Source: Gamsiella multidivaricata
Taxonomy: Eukaryota; Mortierellomycota; Mortierellomycetes; Mortierellales; Mortierellaceae
Length of the DNA: 64,000 nt
Assembly (NCBI RefSeq): GCF_025024155.1
Contig: NW_026251766.1
Span: 62,001 to 126,000 of the forward strand
Reading direction: 5' to 3'
In this document: positions 10,341 through 22,859 of the stretch, in pieces
How positions within the stretch are numbered: position 1 is the first letter of the stretch
Layout: each line of letters opens with the position of its first letter
Notes under the pieces: model-generated
Seen by the model: only the letters and a program-made list of their open reading frames with translations
The model's database searches: none
What the model was told of the DNA's origin: nothing
Translations under genes and position numbers: made by a program

Positions 10341-10631
10341 ATGGACAAAGACACAACCAAACGCTCGGACCAGTCCAGCCTGAACCAGCGCTCCTCCGAC
10401 GACAAAAAGGAGTCCCAGGCCAGCGCCAAGCTGGGCCATGGCAAAATGCAACCGGGCCAGCAGCGCTCCACGGACCAGACCTCCGAGGGCCAACCTCCAG
10501 AGACGCCCTCCGGTCAAAGCAACATCGAGGCGCCGATGAGCGGATCCAAGATGTGCGGCCACGCTTACGACTGCAACTGCTCCACAGAGCAGGCCATCCA
10601 CGCGTCTGAGGAGCATGCCCCGACCAAATAA
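10341..10631 (+). CDS. Small hydrophilic protein of unknown function
   Basis: A 96-residue frame starting MDKDTTKRSDQ. It is strongly hydrophilic and rich in Ser, Gln, Lys, Glu and Asp, with no membrane segment or signal peptide, and is probably disordered. The C-terminal third differs: CGHAYDCNCSTEQ holds three Cys and a His in ten residues, which could bind metal. Expression support comes from a TATA-like TTTATATC near 10205, a C/T-rich leader running up to the start, and AATAAA at 10816, about 185 bases after the stop. Codon use is G/C-ending, like the neighbours. I do not recognise the family. A longer in-frame version from 10170 is possible but would translate the pyrimidine-rich leader. 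Confidence 0.6.
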   Translation: MDKDTTKRSDQSSLNQRSSDDKKESQASAKLGHGKMQPGQQRSTDQTSEGQPPETPSGQSNIEAPMSGSKMCGHAYDCNCSTEQAIHASEEHAPTK

Positions 10632-11536
10632 CTTTCTTTTTCTTGTTTTTCTCGGACTCGGTCAGAACAGCAGCGCGCAATTTTCCTTCCCCCCTCCCCC
10701 CCTCCATGCTCCCTTTTACCGCGGCTTTTTCTTATTTCGACGGCTATGGTAGCAGCAGATCTCTTGTACATATGGCCCCTTCTTTTACTGCATTACCAGA
10801 TCCCCCAAGCGCCGAAATAAATTACAGACGGCAGATTTATCTCTTTTTTCTCTTTTTTGTGGCTGTTGAGAATAATGTTCATCATTGGATCGCTTGATTG
10901 TGACCGAAGCCAGTGGGGTTTGGTTGAATGGACATTATGACGAACTTTTTTTTTTTTTTTTTTTTTTTTTGTATACGTTTCCGCATAACAAGCGTATCTA
11001 GAGGTTCCAGTGATCATGGAGGACGTTCATTTGTGAGCATAATATAGCTCCAGATCGCGTTAAAATCGGTCCCGTTGTCATGGTGAGCCCAGTTTGCTGT
11101 CGTCCTACGTGCTGTGGTTGTCGTCTCGGCTGCACCAGTAGGCAGTGGCGCGGACTCTGTCGAAGCGAATTATGTTCCAAATCCCATCTGGTTTTGTCCC
11201 TTCCCATTTCATCATGAGGGAACCGTTGACGCCTGAGCCAGAGCGCGCGGAATATTTCTGTGAACTAGTCAGGCTGCAAGGTTTGAGAATCACCCTGTCT
11301 GAACAGAAAAACAGCCGCGTCGCTATGCATCAAGACTTGGTCCATCAGTGCCGCGCGTCCGTTGTTTGGTAAGGGGAAATTGGGAAAGAAGAAGGGTGCG
11401 CAGGTTCATGACAGAGGCCGCTTCAAAGGCAAATAAAGTCGCTGTGCCACTCCAGGTTGGTAAAGGAAATCCTTAGAGTCTAGGTGGCGGTATCGCGTAT
11501 ATTTGAAATTGTACAGCCGTGTCCTCTATTCGCATA
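10632..11536. other. Intergenic region with poly-T tract
   Basis: The 3' flank of the small gene and of the convergent synaptojanin gene. It contains AATAAA near 10816, a T homopolymer at 10945-10969 and another AATAAA near 11431. Reading frames here are short and in shadow positions; I see no gene. Confidence 0.5.
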
Positions 11537-14500
11537 TTATTTACCCTTCCAGAACGCAAACGCATCCACCTTTTCTCCCTCCCCCTCCTCCTTCGTCTTC
11601 GTCTCCTCCCTCGACACCTTGTCGTCACCTCCGTCTGGCTTGCTGTCCCTCCTGCCTGTTGAATTCTCAGCTGCTGTTGATCTCTGCACTGTTGCTTCCG
11701 TGCCTGCATTGACCTTCAGAGCTGCGATCGCCTGCTTCACGGACCCAGTAGCCGGTTTCACATCCGCCGCCTCAGTCTCACTTTCCTCTATATGTGGATG
11801 TACATGTCTATTCCCCTCCGCAAGAACAGGCTCTAATTCAATTGCCTTTTCCCTGTTCCTGGACGCTGTCCCTGCCAAGGGCTTGGAAGCTCCTCTGGAA
11901 GACGACGACGATGACGATGGCGACGGCGTCACTGCCGACCCAGAGAATGTTAGCGGCTTGACTATCCGGACCACCGGTGTCACTGTTTGCCCCTCGCTCG
12001 TCCTTATACCACTCGTGCTCGGAGCATTAATCATCTTGGATGGAACACGAGTCAAAGATGGCGATACACTTGTCCTTGCCGTATCTGATCTTGCGGGAGG
12101 TGAAGCGCCCTTGCTTGGCGCAGCCGTTGCAAAGCTCTTCTTCAATTCAGAGACCGACGGCACCGCTAATCTGTCGTCCTCTTCTTGCCCCTCTCTGTCA
12201 ACCGGGACAACAGTGGTTCTGACTACTGCATTATCGCCCTTGGACAATGTGGATGCGGACGGTGTCGATCCTGATGCCGACAATCCAAATGCTGAGCTTG
12301 GTGTTGACCGTTTTGCTGAAAATGCCGAGTCTGGCTTGCCATCGAATCCTTTTGTCCGCTGAGACACACTGCCATTGTGGGCAGGAATTAGACCCGCGCT
12401 ACTGCCAGCAGATCCAAGACCCATGGATGCAATAGAGGGTCCAGACCCAATCTGGTGCTGACCATGTCCACGCTGATCGAACCCAGGCAACAGGACCTTG
12501 GACTTATTGGCTGCGACTGTCGCTATTGACACCGATGAGGGCAATGCAGTAGAGGACAAATTCGAAGAAACTGTTGACACACGGGGCCGAATCAACTCAA
12601 TATCGTTTCTGACACCATTGATTGCAGATGGGCCGATTCTTCCAGACACCCTGATACTGTCTTTTTTGTCCATGGCAGCATCAGCGGCGCCATTCCGGTC
12701 GTCCCCTTCCTCTCCGGTATAACCATCATCATCATCATCATCATCATCATCGTCATCATCATCATCGTCATCATCAACGTCGGCCGTGGACGCACCCACG
12801 CCGCCATTTCTCCTTGGAGGCGGTGGGGCAGCTCTCCGCATGGGTACGTCCTTGTGGATATTTGAGGAGGCAGGCAAGGTTGTAAGGGGAACGTCGATCC
12901 TGCGCTTTGTCGGAGGAGGAGGCGCGCTTCTCTTATTGATTACCGCAGGTGAAATTGAGGGATGCGAATTCGCCTTCTCCTGATTGTCTAGCGCATTCAT
13001 ACCCGCCAAACCAGTCCGCGCCGAGCTTGGATTGCTGAGTGTTGTGGACATGACAGGCACATTAGGATTTGCACTAGCCAGGTCTGTAGAACCAGAGTGT
13101 TTAGAGTAATGAGCTGGTTAGTTCAGTCACCCGCGGTTGATCACTGCGCCATGCATGCTTATATCATTTCCTCTTTCAATTCAGGATTCTCCTCATACCG
13201 CCAAGGAGATCGATTGCGGGCTTTTTGGTGGTGGATGCTGATAGAGCCGGTTTTAATGACATAGGGTTGGTCACCGTATTCTCTGTGATTATCTGGTCGC
13301 CCACGAACGGGTTCTTGTTGGAGGAGGGGATTCGCTTGACGCCTTTATCCAAAGGGTCGTTCCACCATTGATGCGTTCCAGAACTAGGCCTCGGTCCTGC
13401 ATTCGCAGATAGGAAAACAGAAATCGAATCAGTATCGTCGCTTCCACCTACACGGAGACATCCGATGTTGAAAGACCTGCGTTAATGGTGCTTTTGGACA
13501 GCAGTACTTTACCTGCGTTCTGAGACACTCGATCGTATTTAGGTCCAACTTCACTTCGCAGCTTTTCTGGAGCAACCAACAGCCCTCGGGGCCCAAGTCC
13601 AGCACCATTCTTGGCCGCCAATGTTCCGATGGCAAGAGATTTACTGGAGCTCTTACGATAAAGAGTATCCTCCATCTTTTCCTTGGCTTCCGTGTCCAGC
13701 GTTGTCAGCTCGAGCACAAACATCGACATGACTAGGAGCAAATGCCACCAACATCGACACATGTGAGAACATGCTGCTTCACAGCCGAACAGATAAGCTC
13801 TTTTCCGACACCCCCCTTACCTGGTCTGTGATCAGATGTGCGTTGTTCAGCGCGCTCGTAACTTGTTTGATAGATCTAACAGACCAGAAAAGAAAGAGAG
13901 ATAGAAGTTACTTAGAAGAATGATCATTCAAAAGGCAGGATACTTCCGTACGCTGGACAAAGTCTCGTATGATTGTAAAACTTACGCCTCTACCCCGATA
14001 AAGAATACGATCCGTCCAAGCAGGCGCGCGGTATTTCTCGCTGGTATCGTAGTTGTCCGTTCCAATGTCATAACGATATGTCGGCGCAAAAGCAATGATT
14101 CCTTCCTTGTAGCCGTAGAACGCCTCGCCATAGTCAATGGACCTCTTTAATTGGTCGCAGCGAAATATTTCAAAGTAGTTGCCCTGACTAACCAATGCAC
14201 GGATTTGATCGTTTTCCATGTCGACACGGTAATTGAAGTCGCCGCACCAAAGAATAATATCATGGCTCGATATGTCGCGACCTCTTGCAAAGGTAATGCC
14301 GTTATTGATCGTATGAAAGTCATCATTCCTCTCCTGAAGATTGTCCTGTCCTGAGGCCAAATGCGAGGTGACCAAGCAGAGAGATGTTTCGTAATAATCC
14401 ATGCGGATGGCCACTGCTCCTTTGTTCCCTGCCATGCCGCCCAAGCCAGTCTACACATGATATTGGAAAACAGTAGACGCCCGTTAGCAGGCATGTTTTT

Positions 14501-15618
14501 CTGACAACAAAAATAGAGCAAGAAGGCACCGTATCTTGGCTGATCGTATTCAGTAATACCTTTTTGATAGAACACTCGACGTTACGAATTGATGGTACGT
14601 TCTGCTCCTTGACGTAGATCATTAGGGCTGCACCGACGAGTTGGACGGAACGCAGCTGAATATATCGTGCTCTACTCTTTCGGTTGATAGTCTTTTCAAC
14701 TTCTTGTTCCCAGGTCCGCCGCTTGTTTTCGTCCGTCACCGCAATCTGCCTGGCCGTCAACTTGACGATCTCTTGAAATCCAATCACGTACATGTCGGGC
14801 TCCGGAACCTCTAAACATTCCAAGGACGATTTCATCTGTTAGACCTTGCCAAAACCCGTGGACAAGTTTGGTTCGCTGCCCATAAAATCCGTAGCGAGCA
14901 CTCAAGCTGAAGAATCTCACATGCCTTTGTCAAAGCAGAGCCAGGCATCCAAAGAGTCGCCCGAAGGTAGCTTTCCATTGAGGTTGTAGGTGCCCACGAA
15001 GACATCGATCTGTATTTTTTGAGAGTATTCTCCGATACGAGCCTTCATCTCGGATTCAATCGAGTCGTGAACCGGGTCGTGAATCGCTACAGGTCTTTGA
15101 TGCGACATTTTCCCCTATGGCACAAAATTCACACATACAGTCTGAATAACCTTTTCCTATCACCTCAGGGATCGACCGCAAAATTCAGTCCGACCAGCAG
15201 TCGACTTTCTTACACGCCCTTACCAGCAACAAATCAATGACCTCCTGGCGATCTTTATCCTGAAAGTTGTTAATGACAAATCGGTTGAGCGACTTGGTGG
15301 CATCCCCCAGCATACCAGCAAAGGACATTTTGCCTGAACGGGTGACCTCGGACTTGAGAGCTCCTGTGCCCGTGTAGATCTTGGACAACAGATCACCGTT
15401 GTCTGCCCAAAGCTCCGAGTGCATCGACATGAGACTTCCAAACCGACTGTCTTGAGGGAGGACATTGTGAAGCAGAAGCTCCACGGCCTCTTTAGAAAGA
15501 TTGCTTTGGATAACATTCGTCCTAAGAGCGATCGGGAGTAGAGAGAGATTGATTATATACTATTAGCGCTTGTTGGGCTTTTGATTGAATAGTCGAGCAG
15601 TTACTACTCCATGGTGCA

Positions 15619-15680
<62 letters not shown>

Positions 15681-17763
15681 AGGTTAGATACTTGCCTATC
15701 AAGACAGTCTAGGCAGCTGGTTCGGAAGACTCCACGCTGGGTCTGCACGATTGTGTTGGAGAGCAGGTCGTGGTAAAAGTATCCGTAGCGCTCTGAAGCC
15801 CCACGCACATGGTTCAGCAGCGCCATGATCTGTTCGTAATTCCCGCCCTTTACTTGAGAGTGGTAGTCAAACCTAGTCATATGAAGGTGCCTCAATAAGG
15901 GGCCCAAGTCCTCAACCTGGCTCCTGTACTCTTGTGAAAGTGTTATTTCGCCTTGATCCTTGGTGCCCAACAAGTCGAGGATGTGGATGTCTTCGTATTT
16001 TTGGATAAGTTCCTCAAAATGCCGCCGTACGGCCGGTTTGGTGGCCTCGGAGCCTCTCGAAAGCTGAATTTTATGACTCGCCAGTTGCAAGCCCTCTTGC
16101 TCCCAGAATACTATATCCAAGGTTATTGCAGAAGTTAGCCTGTGTTGCGATGAAAACGTACACCATCTCATTGGGAGGTGTCCTTATACCGACTGCTGCA
16201 GTTCAAAACAGGCCCATCGCAATGCGTCTTCTATGCAGACTAACCTGGCACACTCCCCCGGATTTGCGTGTATGAAAAGCACCACTCTGTATTGGATATG
16301 ACGGTTTCGGTCTAGAGAGGATAGATAAAATGATGCACACGTTAAGATCCACAAGCAAATTCGCATGCTGGGGTGACCAAAGACCACGCTGCTTTAGGAT
16401 ATCAAGGTGCGCTTACCTCTACAAAGTTCGCCACGTTTCCGTTATCATCAATGCCTCGAGTTTTATACCGCATTCCTAGTTTTTTTTTTTTTTTTTTTTT
16501 TTTACGAAGGACGAGAAAGTGAGCAAGATTGTGCTGCGTAGAATAAGTGATTACGGGCCGGCCGCGAGCCCTCGCTGCAAGTGTCAGCATGTGCTTTACC
16601 TGCGCGTTTTGAGCTCAGTCTTGAAATGACCGAGATCTGTCCCTGTGTTGCAGCTGTCCGAAAAGGCTGACATCCGACATATCCTTGGATGATATGGACC
16701 TAGACAATCGATACCGCGTCAGTATCCGTGCCGTCAGCTATCCCAGCCAGAACATTTGATTCCCAGCGGCGATGGTTGCTGAGAAGCAGCACATACCAAG
16801 AGCCCTCCAGAGTCCAGCTCTTCGCGCTCCTGTTCATCCAGATGTGATCTGAAGACGAGCAGCTCCTTCAACATGAACATGTTCCACAGGAATCGTTCGT
16901 CGTAGTTAAGATTTGACTCGGCGCTCTGTTTCTCGTGCAGCTTGAGTGCCCTATGGACGAAGCACGAAAATAAACACAATAAACAGAGATGCTATAGACA
17001 CCTGCGCGCCGTAATGTAAACGTATTGAATGATTGAAGTAAACAACGACGACTTACCGCGACTGGATCGAACGGGTGAGGTCGAACTGTGGTGAGAAGAA
17101 GAAGGCGCCGTTGCAGAGGACTTTTTCAAGGTCGCGACAGGGGTGGGGCATCATGGTCGGGCCTTCGTTCTCGCTAGCTGTCTCTGGATTGTAGGGTGCT
17201 GGGATCATGTCCTCGTCAGGCGTATTCCCTGTGAGGGAGAAGAACTTGACGGCTACAATCCTGTAGACAGTTTCGCCCAGTCGAAGGTCACCGACCTTGA
17301 CGCATCCTGTTACGAGGGCAATAAAAGTGTCTGGTAGTTGCAATGCCAGAGGAAAGAGCGAGAGATGTCAAAATTAATACCAATAATAGCAACAGTAGCA
17401 ACAAGAGCGTCGACAGCATCGACAGCATCGACGGCGACATCAGCGAAAAAGAGGATGTAATGTGGTCCATTCAGTGGTCATCGGAGGAGGTGTATACAAA
17501 CCTTGTGCATGGTGCATAAGGCCAAGGCAGCCATAGACCGGTCGACTGTGGACTTTGCGGTAGAAGCCCGGGTGGAAATCAGCAGCAGGCTCGAGCCGGA
17601 CTGAGACCTGGGGTAGCCCGTTGGGCGTGGGTTGATGGTGTGGGGCCAGATAGAGGACGTGACCCTGGTCGGCGGAAGAGTCGAAACGGCTTCCTGGACA
17701 GGGCTTGAGGGCGATGGTGCGTGCATCCTGGCCATGTGAGGACAGATAGACCTCAGACTGCAT
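11537..17763 (-). CDS. Synaptojanin-like phosphoinositide phosphatase (SAC + 5-phosphatase)
   Basis: A two-enzyme lipid phosphatase that clears PI(4,5)P2 and other phosphoinositides during endocytosis and actin control (yeast Inp51/52/53). Fifteen exons: 17763-17502, 17330-17057, 16950-16797, 16699-16600, 16475-16417, 16311-16245, 16110-15696, 15521-15224, 15114-14925, 14810-14560, 14450-13986, 13875-13821, 13731-13513, 13396-13199, 13083-11537. They total 4554 nt, 1517 residues. The SAC domain (about 50-480) has the catalytic CLDCLDR ending at residue 444. The 5-phosphatase domain (about 575-870) has VGTYNLNG, GFQEIVKLTA, WCGDFNYR, PAWTDRILY and SDHRP. The C-terminal 500 residues are low-complexity, with an NPF motif near residue 964 (EH-domain ligand in endocytic proteins), proline clusters and a 17-residue Asp tract. 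Introns 7 and 9 use GC-AG borders. The start codon fits the family N-terminus. Confidence 0.95.
12723..12777. repeat. ATC/GAT trinucleotide repeat coding an Asp tract
   Basis: An imperfect trinucleotide array (ATC with some GTC on the + strand) inside the last exon of the synaptojanin gene. On the coding strand it encodes 17 consecutive aspartates at about residue 1105-1121. It is likely length-variable between strains; changes by whole codons would keep the frame. Confidence 0.9.
15622..15679. repeat. (TG)n microsatellite within a synaptojanin intron
   Basis: About 29 uninterrupted TG dinucleotides (CA on the coding strand). They lie within intron 7, which splits the codon of the SAC catalytic arginine. 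Intron CA repeats can alter splicing efficiency by length; that effect here is untested. Confidence 0.95.
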
Positions 17764-18316
17764 GGCAGAAGACAAATTGGCCCCGAGGGAAGGTGAGATA
17801 GGTAATGGAGAAGTGAAGAGTAGGGCGAGGAGGGGGGGGGGGGGAAGTAAAGTCTATGGAGAGTATGAAGAGAGGAAAGGACACAAGCGGAAGCGGATCG
17901 AAAAATAAGAGCTCGACTTGGCGACCGAAATAATAAGCAAGGTCGCCGAGGGACTAACGAAGAAAGGAAGAAATGGGACCTGGTAAGGATGATGGTGAAT
18001 TGATCGGCACGGTACGTGGTGCCTCTTCACCAATCTTTTTGTCAGACAAAGAGACCCTGGAGACTATGTGCGTCTGTCTGGGTGTACAAGTGAAAGAGAG
18101 AAGTGTCGTTAACAGTGAAGGTGAACACGCATAGAAGGCACGGACGCTCTGAAGACATGGACACGCTGAACATGGGCGCGTAAAAAGTGTGGATGGCGGC
18201 AAGACACTTGTTAGATAGTTTATTGAATTAACGTGGAATATGGTACAATGGGATGCTAGACAAGTAGAGTACTTGTACGCAGACAGAGAAAAACAGAGAC
18301 ACTATACAGCAGACGA
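17764..18316. other. Intergenic region between synaptojanin and MRC1
   Basis: About 550 bases holding the promoter of the synaptojanin gene and the 3' end of MRC1, both transcribed leftward. There is a short G homopolymer near 17829. No separate gene is visible. Confidence 0.5.
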
Positions 18317-21300
18317 TCATAGCGAAGGATCCTCTTCAACTGGAAGGGAGCCCAATATCCGACTCGACCCCACAGGTGCACGCTCTACACTACCGACAGT
18401 TGTCGATGCCACCGTGGTACTACTGGTTATCGCCGATTGTAGCCTCCGAAATTCCGTTGTCGAAACAAGGCTGGCACTTGTGCTGGTGCTTGTGCTGGCG
18501 GTGGTTGATGTCGTGCCGATGGCCATTGTGGTGGTCGTACCCAGCAGTGACACTGACGAGGCCGTCTTTTTCGTGGTCGCGAACGCCATCCTGCGGCGAT
18601 TAACTTCTTTGACAACTCTGCCTCCACCCTGTAAGCCGCGACTCTCGTCCCCGACCGTGCTGAGGAACTGACTCCGTCGCTCTCCAGACATGAAAGACGA
18701 GTTCTGGCGAGGACCCATGCGCGGTTGTGCGATTACCTGCATATTCTCGTCTGTTGCGGATAACATCGTGACGCTTCCTTGAACTGGTCCTGCGGTGCCA
18801 GAAGAGTCAATTAGCGATGGCCGATCAATGATCCTGGTCAGAATGTTGCTGGTTAACGATGAGATCCTCTGTGAGCTGATTGAGGACTGACTGGCCAGCT
18901 CCGCATGGTCATCCACGCCTTCCATGATATCTCGAATTGTCTTAGATCGGCGTATCGTCTCCTTAAACTCGTCAATTGGATCGTCCTTTGCAGGACGGTC
19001 GTCCAACGTTGTTGCCGTTGCAGCAGGCTCGACTTCGGCTCTTGTGGTACTTTCGTTCGCCTTGATATCGAAGGGCAGCGTCTGTCCTTTGGTCATTGCA
19101 GCGATCGTTTTCGAAGAGGCCATAGCAGCGTCAAGACTTTCTTGGCCTCCGTACTGGTACAGTCTGGCCAAATGCAACCGTTCCTTCCTCTTGTCAGTGT
19201 TCAGTGGTTCATCTTCCTCCTCGTCCTCATCCTCTTCCTCCCTCACTTGTTGCCGCTGCTGCACATCTTTCTGACCCAGCGAAATCCTGGCCTTCTCAGA
19301 TTTACGCGTCTCGGATTGAACGTCCTCCATTTCTTGATCATCGATATCGTCGTTCGATGATCGTGTGGTGCCGACCTCGTCCTTTGTTGTTGTCTCTGCC
19401 TCATGGTCGCTATCGTCAGGATCACTAAGAAAGATCATTTGATCATCATCGACATGTTTTTGGAACGCTTTTGCGAACGCAGCCGTGTTCGGGTTATCCG
19501 CTAGTCCAAATTTCAAAGATAATACGAACTCAGCGTGTTAGTGTTGTGGACCTGAGATGGCAACCCTAGGTCTTTACAGGCCGACAGGGAGATACAACTT
19601 ACCGAGTTTCTCAAACTTTTCCGAGACTTTAAGCTTCTTCTTTCTCTGAAATCGCCCATCCATATCTCCTTCATCAAAGAGATCCAGGTCATCCCCCTGT
19701 CCATGGCGTCGCTTCCACAGATTACCGGCCGCGATCCCATGCACTAAATCAGAGATATCTTTTTCATGCTGATCTTGCTCGTGTTTCCTACATGGTTTTA
19801 CGAGAGCCACGGTGAAGATGAATTAGAATCAAAAATCTTGAGGTAACATCAGCGGCCGCGATGATGTCGATGGCACGTTCAGATAATACACTTACATGTG
19901 TAACTGGCGGACATTCTCCACGTCTTGACTATCGAGAGCTGTGCTGGTATCCACCATACCGTCGTCGAGATCGTATTCGTCCTGCTCATTTTCCGACTCA
20001 TAGTCGATCCCACCCATACCCATGAACTCATCCTCCTCTTCCTCAGCTTCGTACTCAATAAATGCTGATTTTTCATTTTTGGATATCGGGATTCGAGTGT
20101 GCTTAGGTTCTCTTTTCTGAAGGCGCCGGAGGCCTGGGGCAAGATGAATGGCCTCGAAATCACTCCTTTGCATGGATTTCGACAGAACATCAAATGCGTT
20201 CTCTGGTTTCCCTGGTCCGTACGTATGAGTCCCTCCCGTGGGTGCAATGGAGGCATCTGTCGGCCGAGGATGGCGGATGGGTATTTCTCCGTCATCGTTC
20301 TCGCTGTTGACCATAGCTAGGGCAACATCTGCATCAGAAGACTGTGGCTTCGCACTCGAAGTCGCAAAATTTCCTGACAAAAGATCCAGAACGCCTGAAA
20401 GAGGCTGGCTCGACTTTTTCTCAGACGTAATGGAGATAGGACATGATTCTGTCGAGGCAAAGTCCTGGATCGTCTTTTGGTCTCGTGGTTGCTTCTTAAA
20501 CTTGTAAAGGTCGTGGCTTACGCTGTGAAAGTGACCGAGTCCTTGAATCTTGTCCTTGTCATTCATAGTCCCCTCGAGGTCGCTCACATCCTCATTATCG
20601 CTGTCTTCAGAACCACTGACTTTGTCGCCCTCGTCGTCGTTTCCGTCCGAGCCTTTGCTATCATCCTCATTGTCGAAATGGATCTGGGCCTGACTTCTGT
20701 CCACGGACACCACCTTGATATCGTCGTCGTCATCGATGGCCGTATGCTTCGAATGTTGTCGCTTCGTCTTCAAAGTCTTGTCTCCAGTTTCTCCTTCATC
20801 CTCGCTCTCGGCTTCACTTTCCTCCCCAACCTCATTTTTTTCATTGGACGGGATCCTGACCTTCAAATCATTGCCAGCTTGATCATCGTCAGATTCCTCA
20901 GAAAACTCTTGGGCTTCATCCGCGCTGCCGAATTCCATGTCCTCGACATCTCCCTGGGCGGCCTTACTAATTGCCGCAGTCGCTGCACCATCCTCATAAT
21001 CTCCATCGTAATCTTCAGCATCACCATCAGCCCCATTGGCATCCTCTTCGTCCTCGTCCTCGTCGGCACCAAGGCCTCGGTTCTGTTTTTGTTCGGCCTC
21101 CATTTGCTCTGCAGCACGGTCCTCGGAAGAAACAAACGTTCCGAACATTTTAGCATCCTCGTCCAGCTTTCTGCGCCTTTCCCGATTCGTCAAGTCGGCT
21201 CTGCGCCTTGAATTGTCCTTGAACTGAAGAAAGTCCGCAATGGTGTCTGGCCTCTGAAGTTTGGAGAGTGATGTCAATGAGCGTCGTCGATGATGTGTTG

Positions 21301-22708
21301 GTTTTTGCGGGGAGAGGGCCTGAGTCGAGGCTGAGGCGGATTGAGACATATCGCCCTCCAGAGACATGTTTTGGATTTCCGTGGACAGAGGCGACATTTG
21401 CAATATCCTCTCGATCTCCAGTCGTCTGTCGAGAGAGATAGATGAGGGAGCCTTGAGATCCCTCATGATCCCGCGCTGCTTGTCCTTTGAGATTGAGGCG
21501 GTGAGGACAGCCTTTGTGATAGAGAGTTTCCACAGCATGTATTCCTGAGATAGATCTGAATCCTGTTCCGCATCGTTGTCTGAGTTTTCATCCAGGACGA
21601 TTGTCCGAGGCTTGCGTTTTGCAGCAGGGAAGGTTGATGATGACCGTACGCTTCCACTTGACCTTACTGTGGCGGAATCATCTCTGAGTAAAAAGGACAA
21701 TGCAGAGCAGAAAAAGGACGCCCCCTTGTTAGTCGAGCACATACGTTTTAGTACGGGTGGGATCGACCGGGTCCACACTTACGAGACGGTTTGAAGGTTC
21801 CTTAATAAAGAATCAAGGTCCTTTTTGACGATGCGCTTGTGAACGGATAGGCCTGAAGTTCTAAGCATGTGCTCTTTGTCCATTTGGAGCTGCAGAATTT
21901 CCTGCTGCGACGGCGCCTTTGGGAGATCGCTTTTCGCTATCAACATCTCTCTGTCCTGATCAGAATCGCTGCTGAAGTTCTCTAAGAGCGGGTTGACGCT
22001 GAGGGTGTTGGATGGCTTTGTGGATGAGTGCTGTTCTATGCTAGCGTCTAAGGAGAGATGAACACTTGGAGCGGCCTTTTGACGTCGTCGGCTACGTAGA
22101 CTGGAGACGTGATCGTCTATGGGGCTGATATCTGAGTCGCTGTCTGAGAAAATGATGGGCGGTTTCTGCAGTGCCAGTGAGGATGGAGGTGAAGTAAGGC
22201 TGCCTGTGGTCCGTGCCCGAGGATGAGCTGTCGTGGATGACGCTGAAGAGGCGGAGGAGTACGAGTGCGGCGATGGAGCGGTAGTCGAGCGGTGTTCGAT
22301 GGGCTGTTCTGGCTTCTTGGTCTTGACCTTGGCTTTGACTTTGACTTTGGCCTTGGCCTTGCGTGGACTGAGGGTTGGACTGAACATGGAGGATGCATCT
22401 CTTTCGGAAGAGCTTTTCTTTTGGGATGACCTTTGGAGACGGGCCTTGGCCTTGGCGGAGGGGGGGACGCCGAAGGGATTGAACTCTGGGGAGAACAGAG
22501 AAGGCCGAGGCAGGGTTGAGGACAAGGAAGAAAAGGAAGAGGCGGAGGAGGCGGAGGAGTGCTGGGTTAGAGTGTCGGGGATGGACTCCTGTGTGGACTG
22601 GGAACCCTGTGGGGGATCGTTGTCAAAAGCGGTGGGTTGGCTGCAGCCGCCGCCCTCGTCCTCGATGCCCATGAGGGCCATCAGGTCCTTGTCCATTCGG
22701 TGAGCCAT
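18317..22708 (-). CDS. MRC1: Mrc1/claspin-like mediator of the replication checkpoint
   Basis: Mrc1/claspin travels with the replication fork, couples polymerase to helicase, and passes the stalled-fork signal from Mec1/ATR to Rad53/Cds1. Four exons (22708-21783, 21683-19896, 19787-19603, 19500-18317) sum to 4083 nt, 1360 residues; family members are about 1000-1300. The protein is very acidic and Ser-rich. The most conserved region, the MRC1-like domain (about 790-985), includes SAFIEYEAEEEEDEFMGMGG, a D/E-rich run, KHEQDQHEKDISDLVHGIA, and EKLADNPNTAAFAKAF across the last splice. Many SQ/TQ sites in the N-terminal half fit checkpoint kinase targets. The N-terminus is taken at MAHRMDKDL; a second Met four codons later is equally possible. 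It shares a divergent promoter with the ArgRS gene. Confidence 0.88.
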
Positions 22709-22815
22709 GGATAGCAAGAGGCAGGCAGAGCACAGAGGAGAAAGAGCAAGTAGAGGAGAAGAGGGGGAGGAGGAAGAAGAGATGGGGGAGGGGCCCGTAG
22801 AGTGGGATGATGAAG

Positions 22816-22859
<44 letters not shown>

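Noticed and set aside
9881..10609. A 242-residue Pro/Ser-rich frame overlapping the small gene
   Set aside because: It translates a GC- and CT-rich leader and runs out of frame with the smaller, better supported gene at 10341.
14925..15114. Frameshift or pseudogene status for the synaptojanin 5-phosphatase domain
   Set aside because: The apparent break at the end of this exon disappears once a GC-AG intron is allowed, and the total coding length is then a multiple of three with all motifs intact.
20477..21211. A 244-residue hydrophobic frame antisense to MRC1
   Set aside because: It is the reverse complement of the acidic Asp/Glu-rich exon, where GAT/GAG codons become Ile/Leu/Val codons; an artefact of composition.
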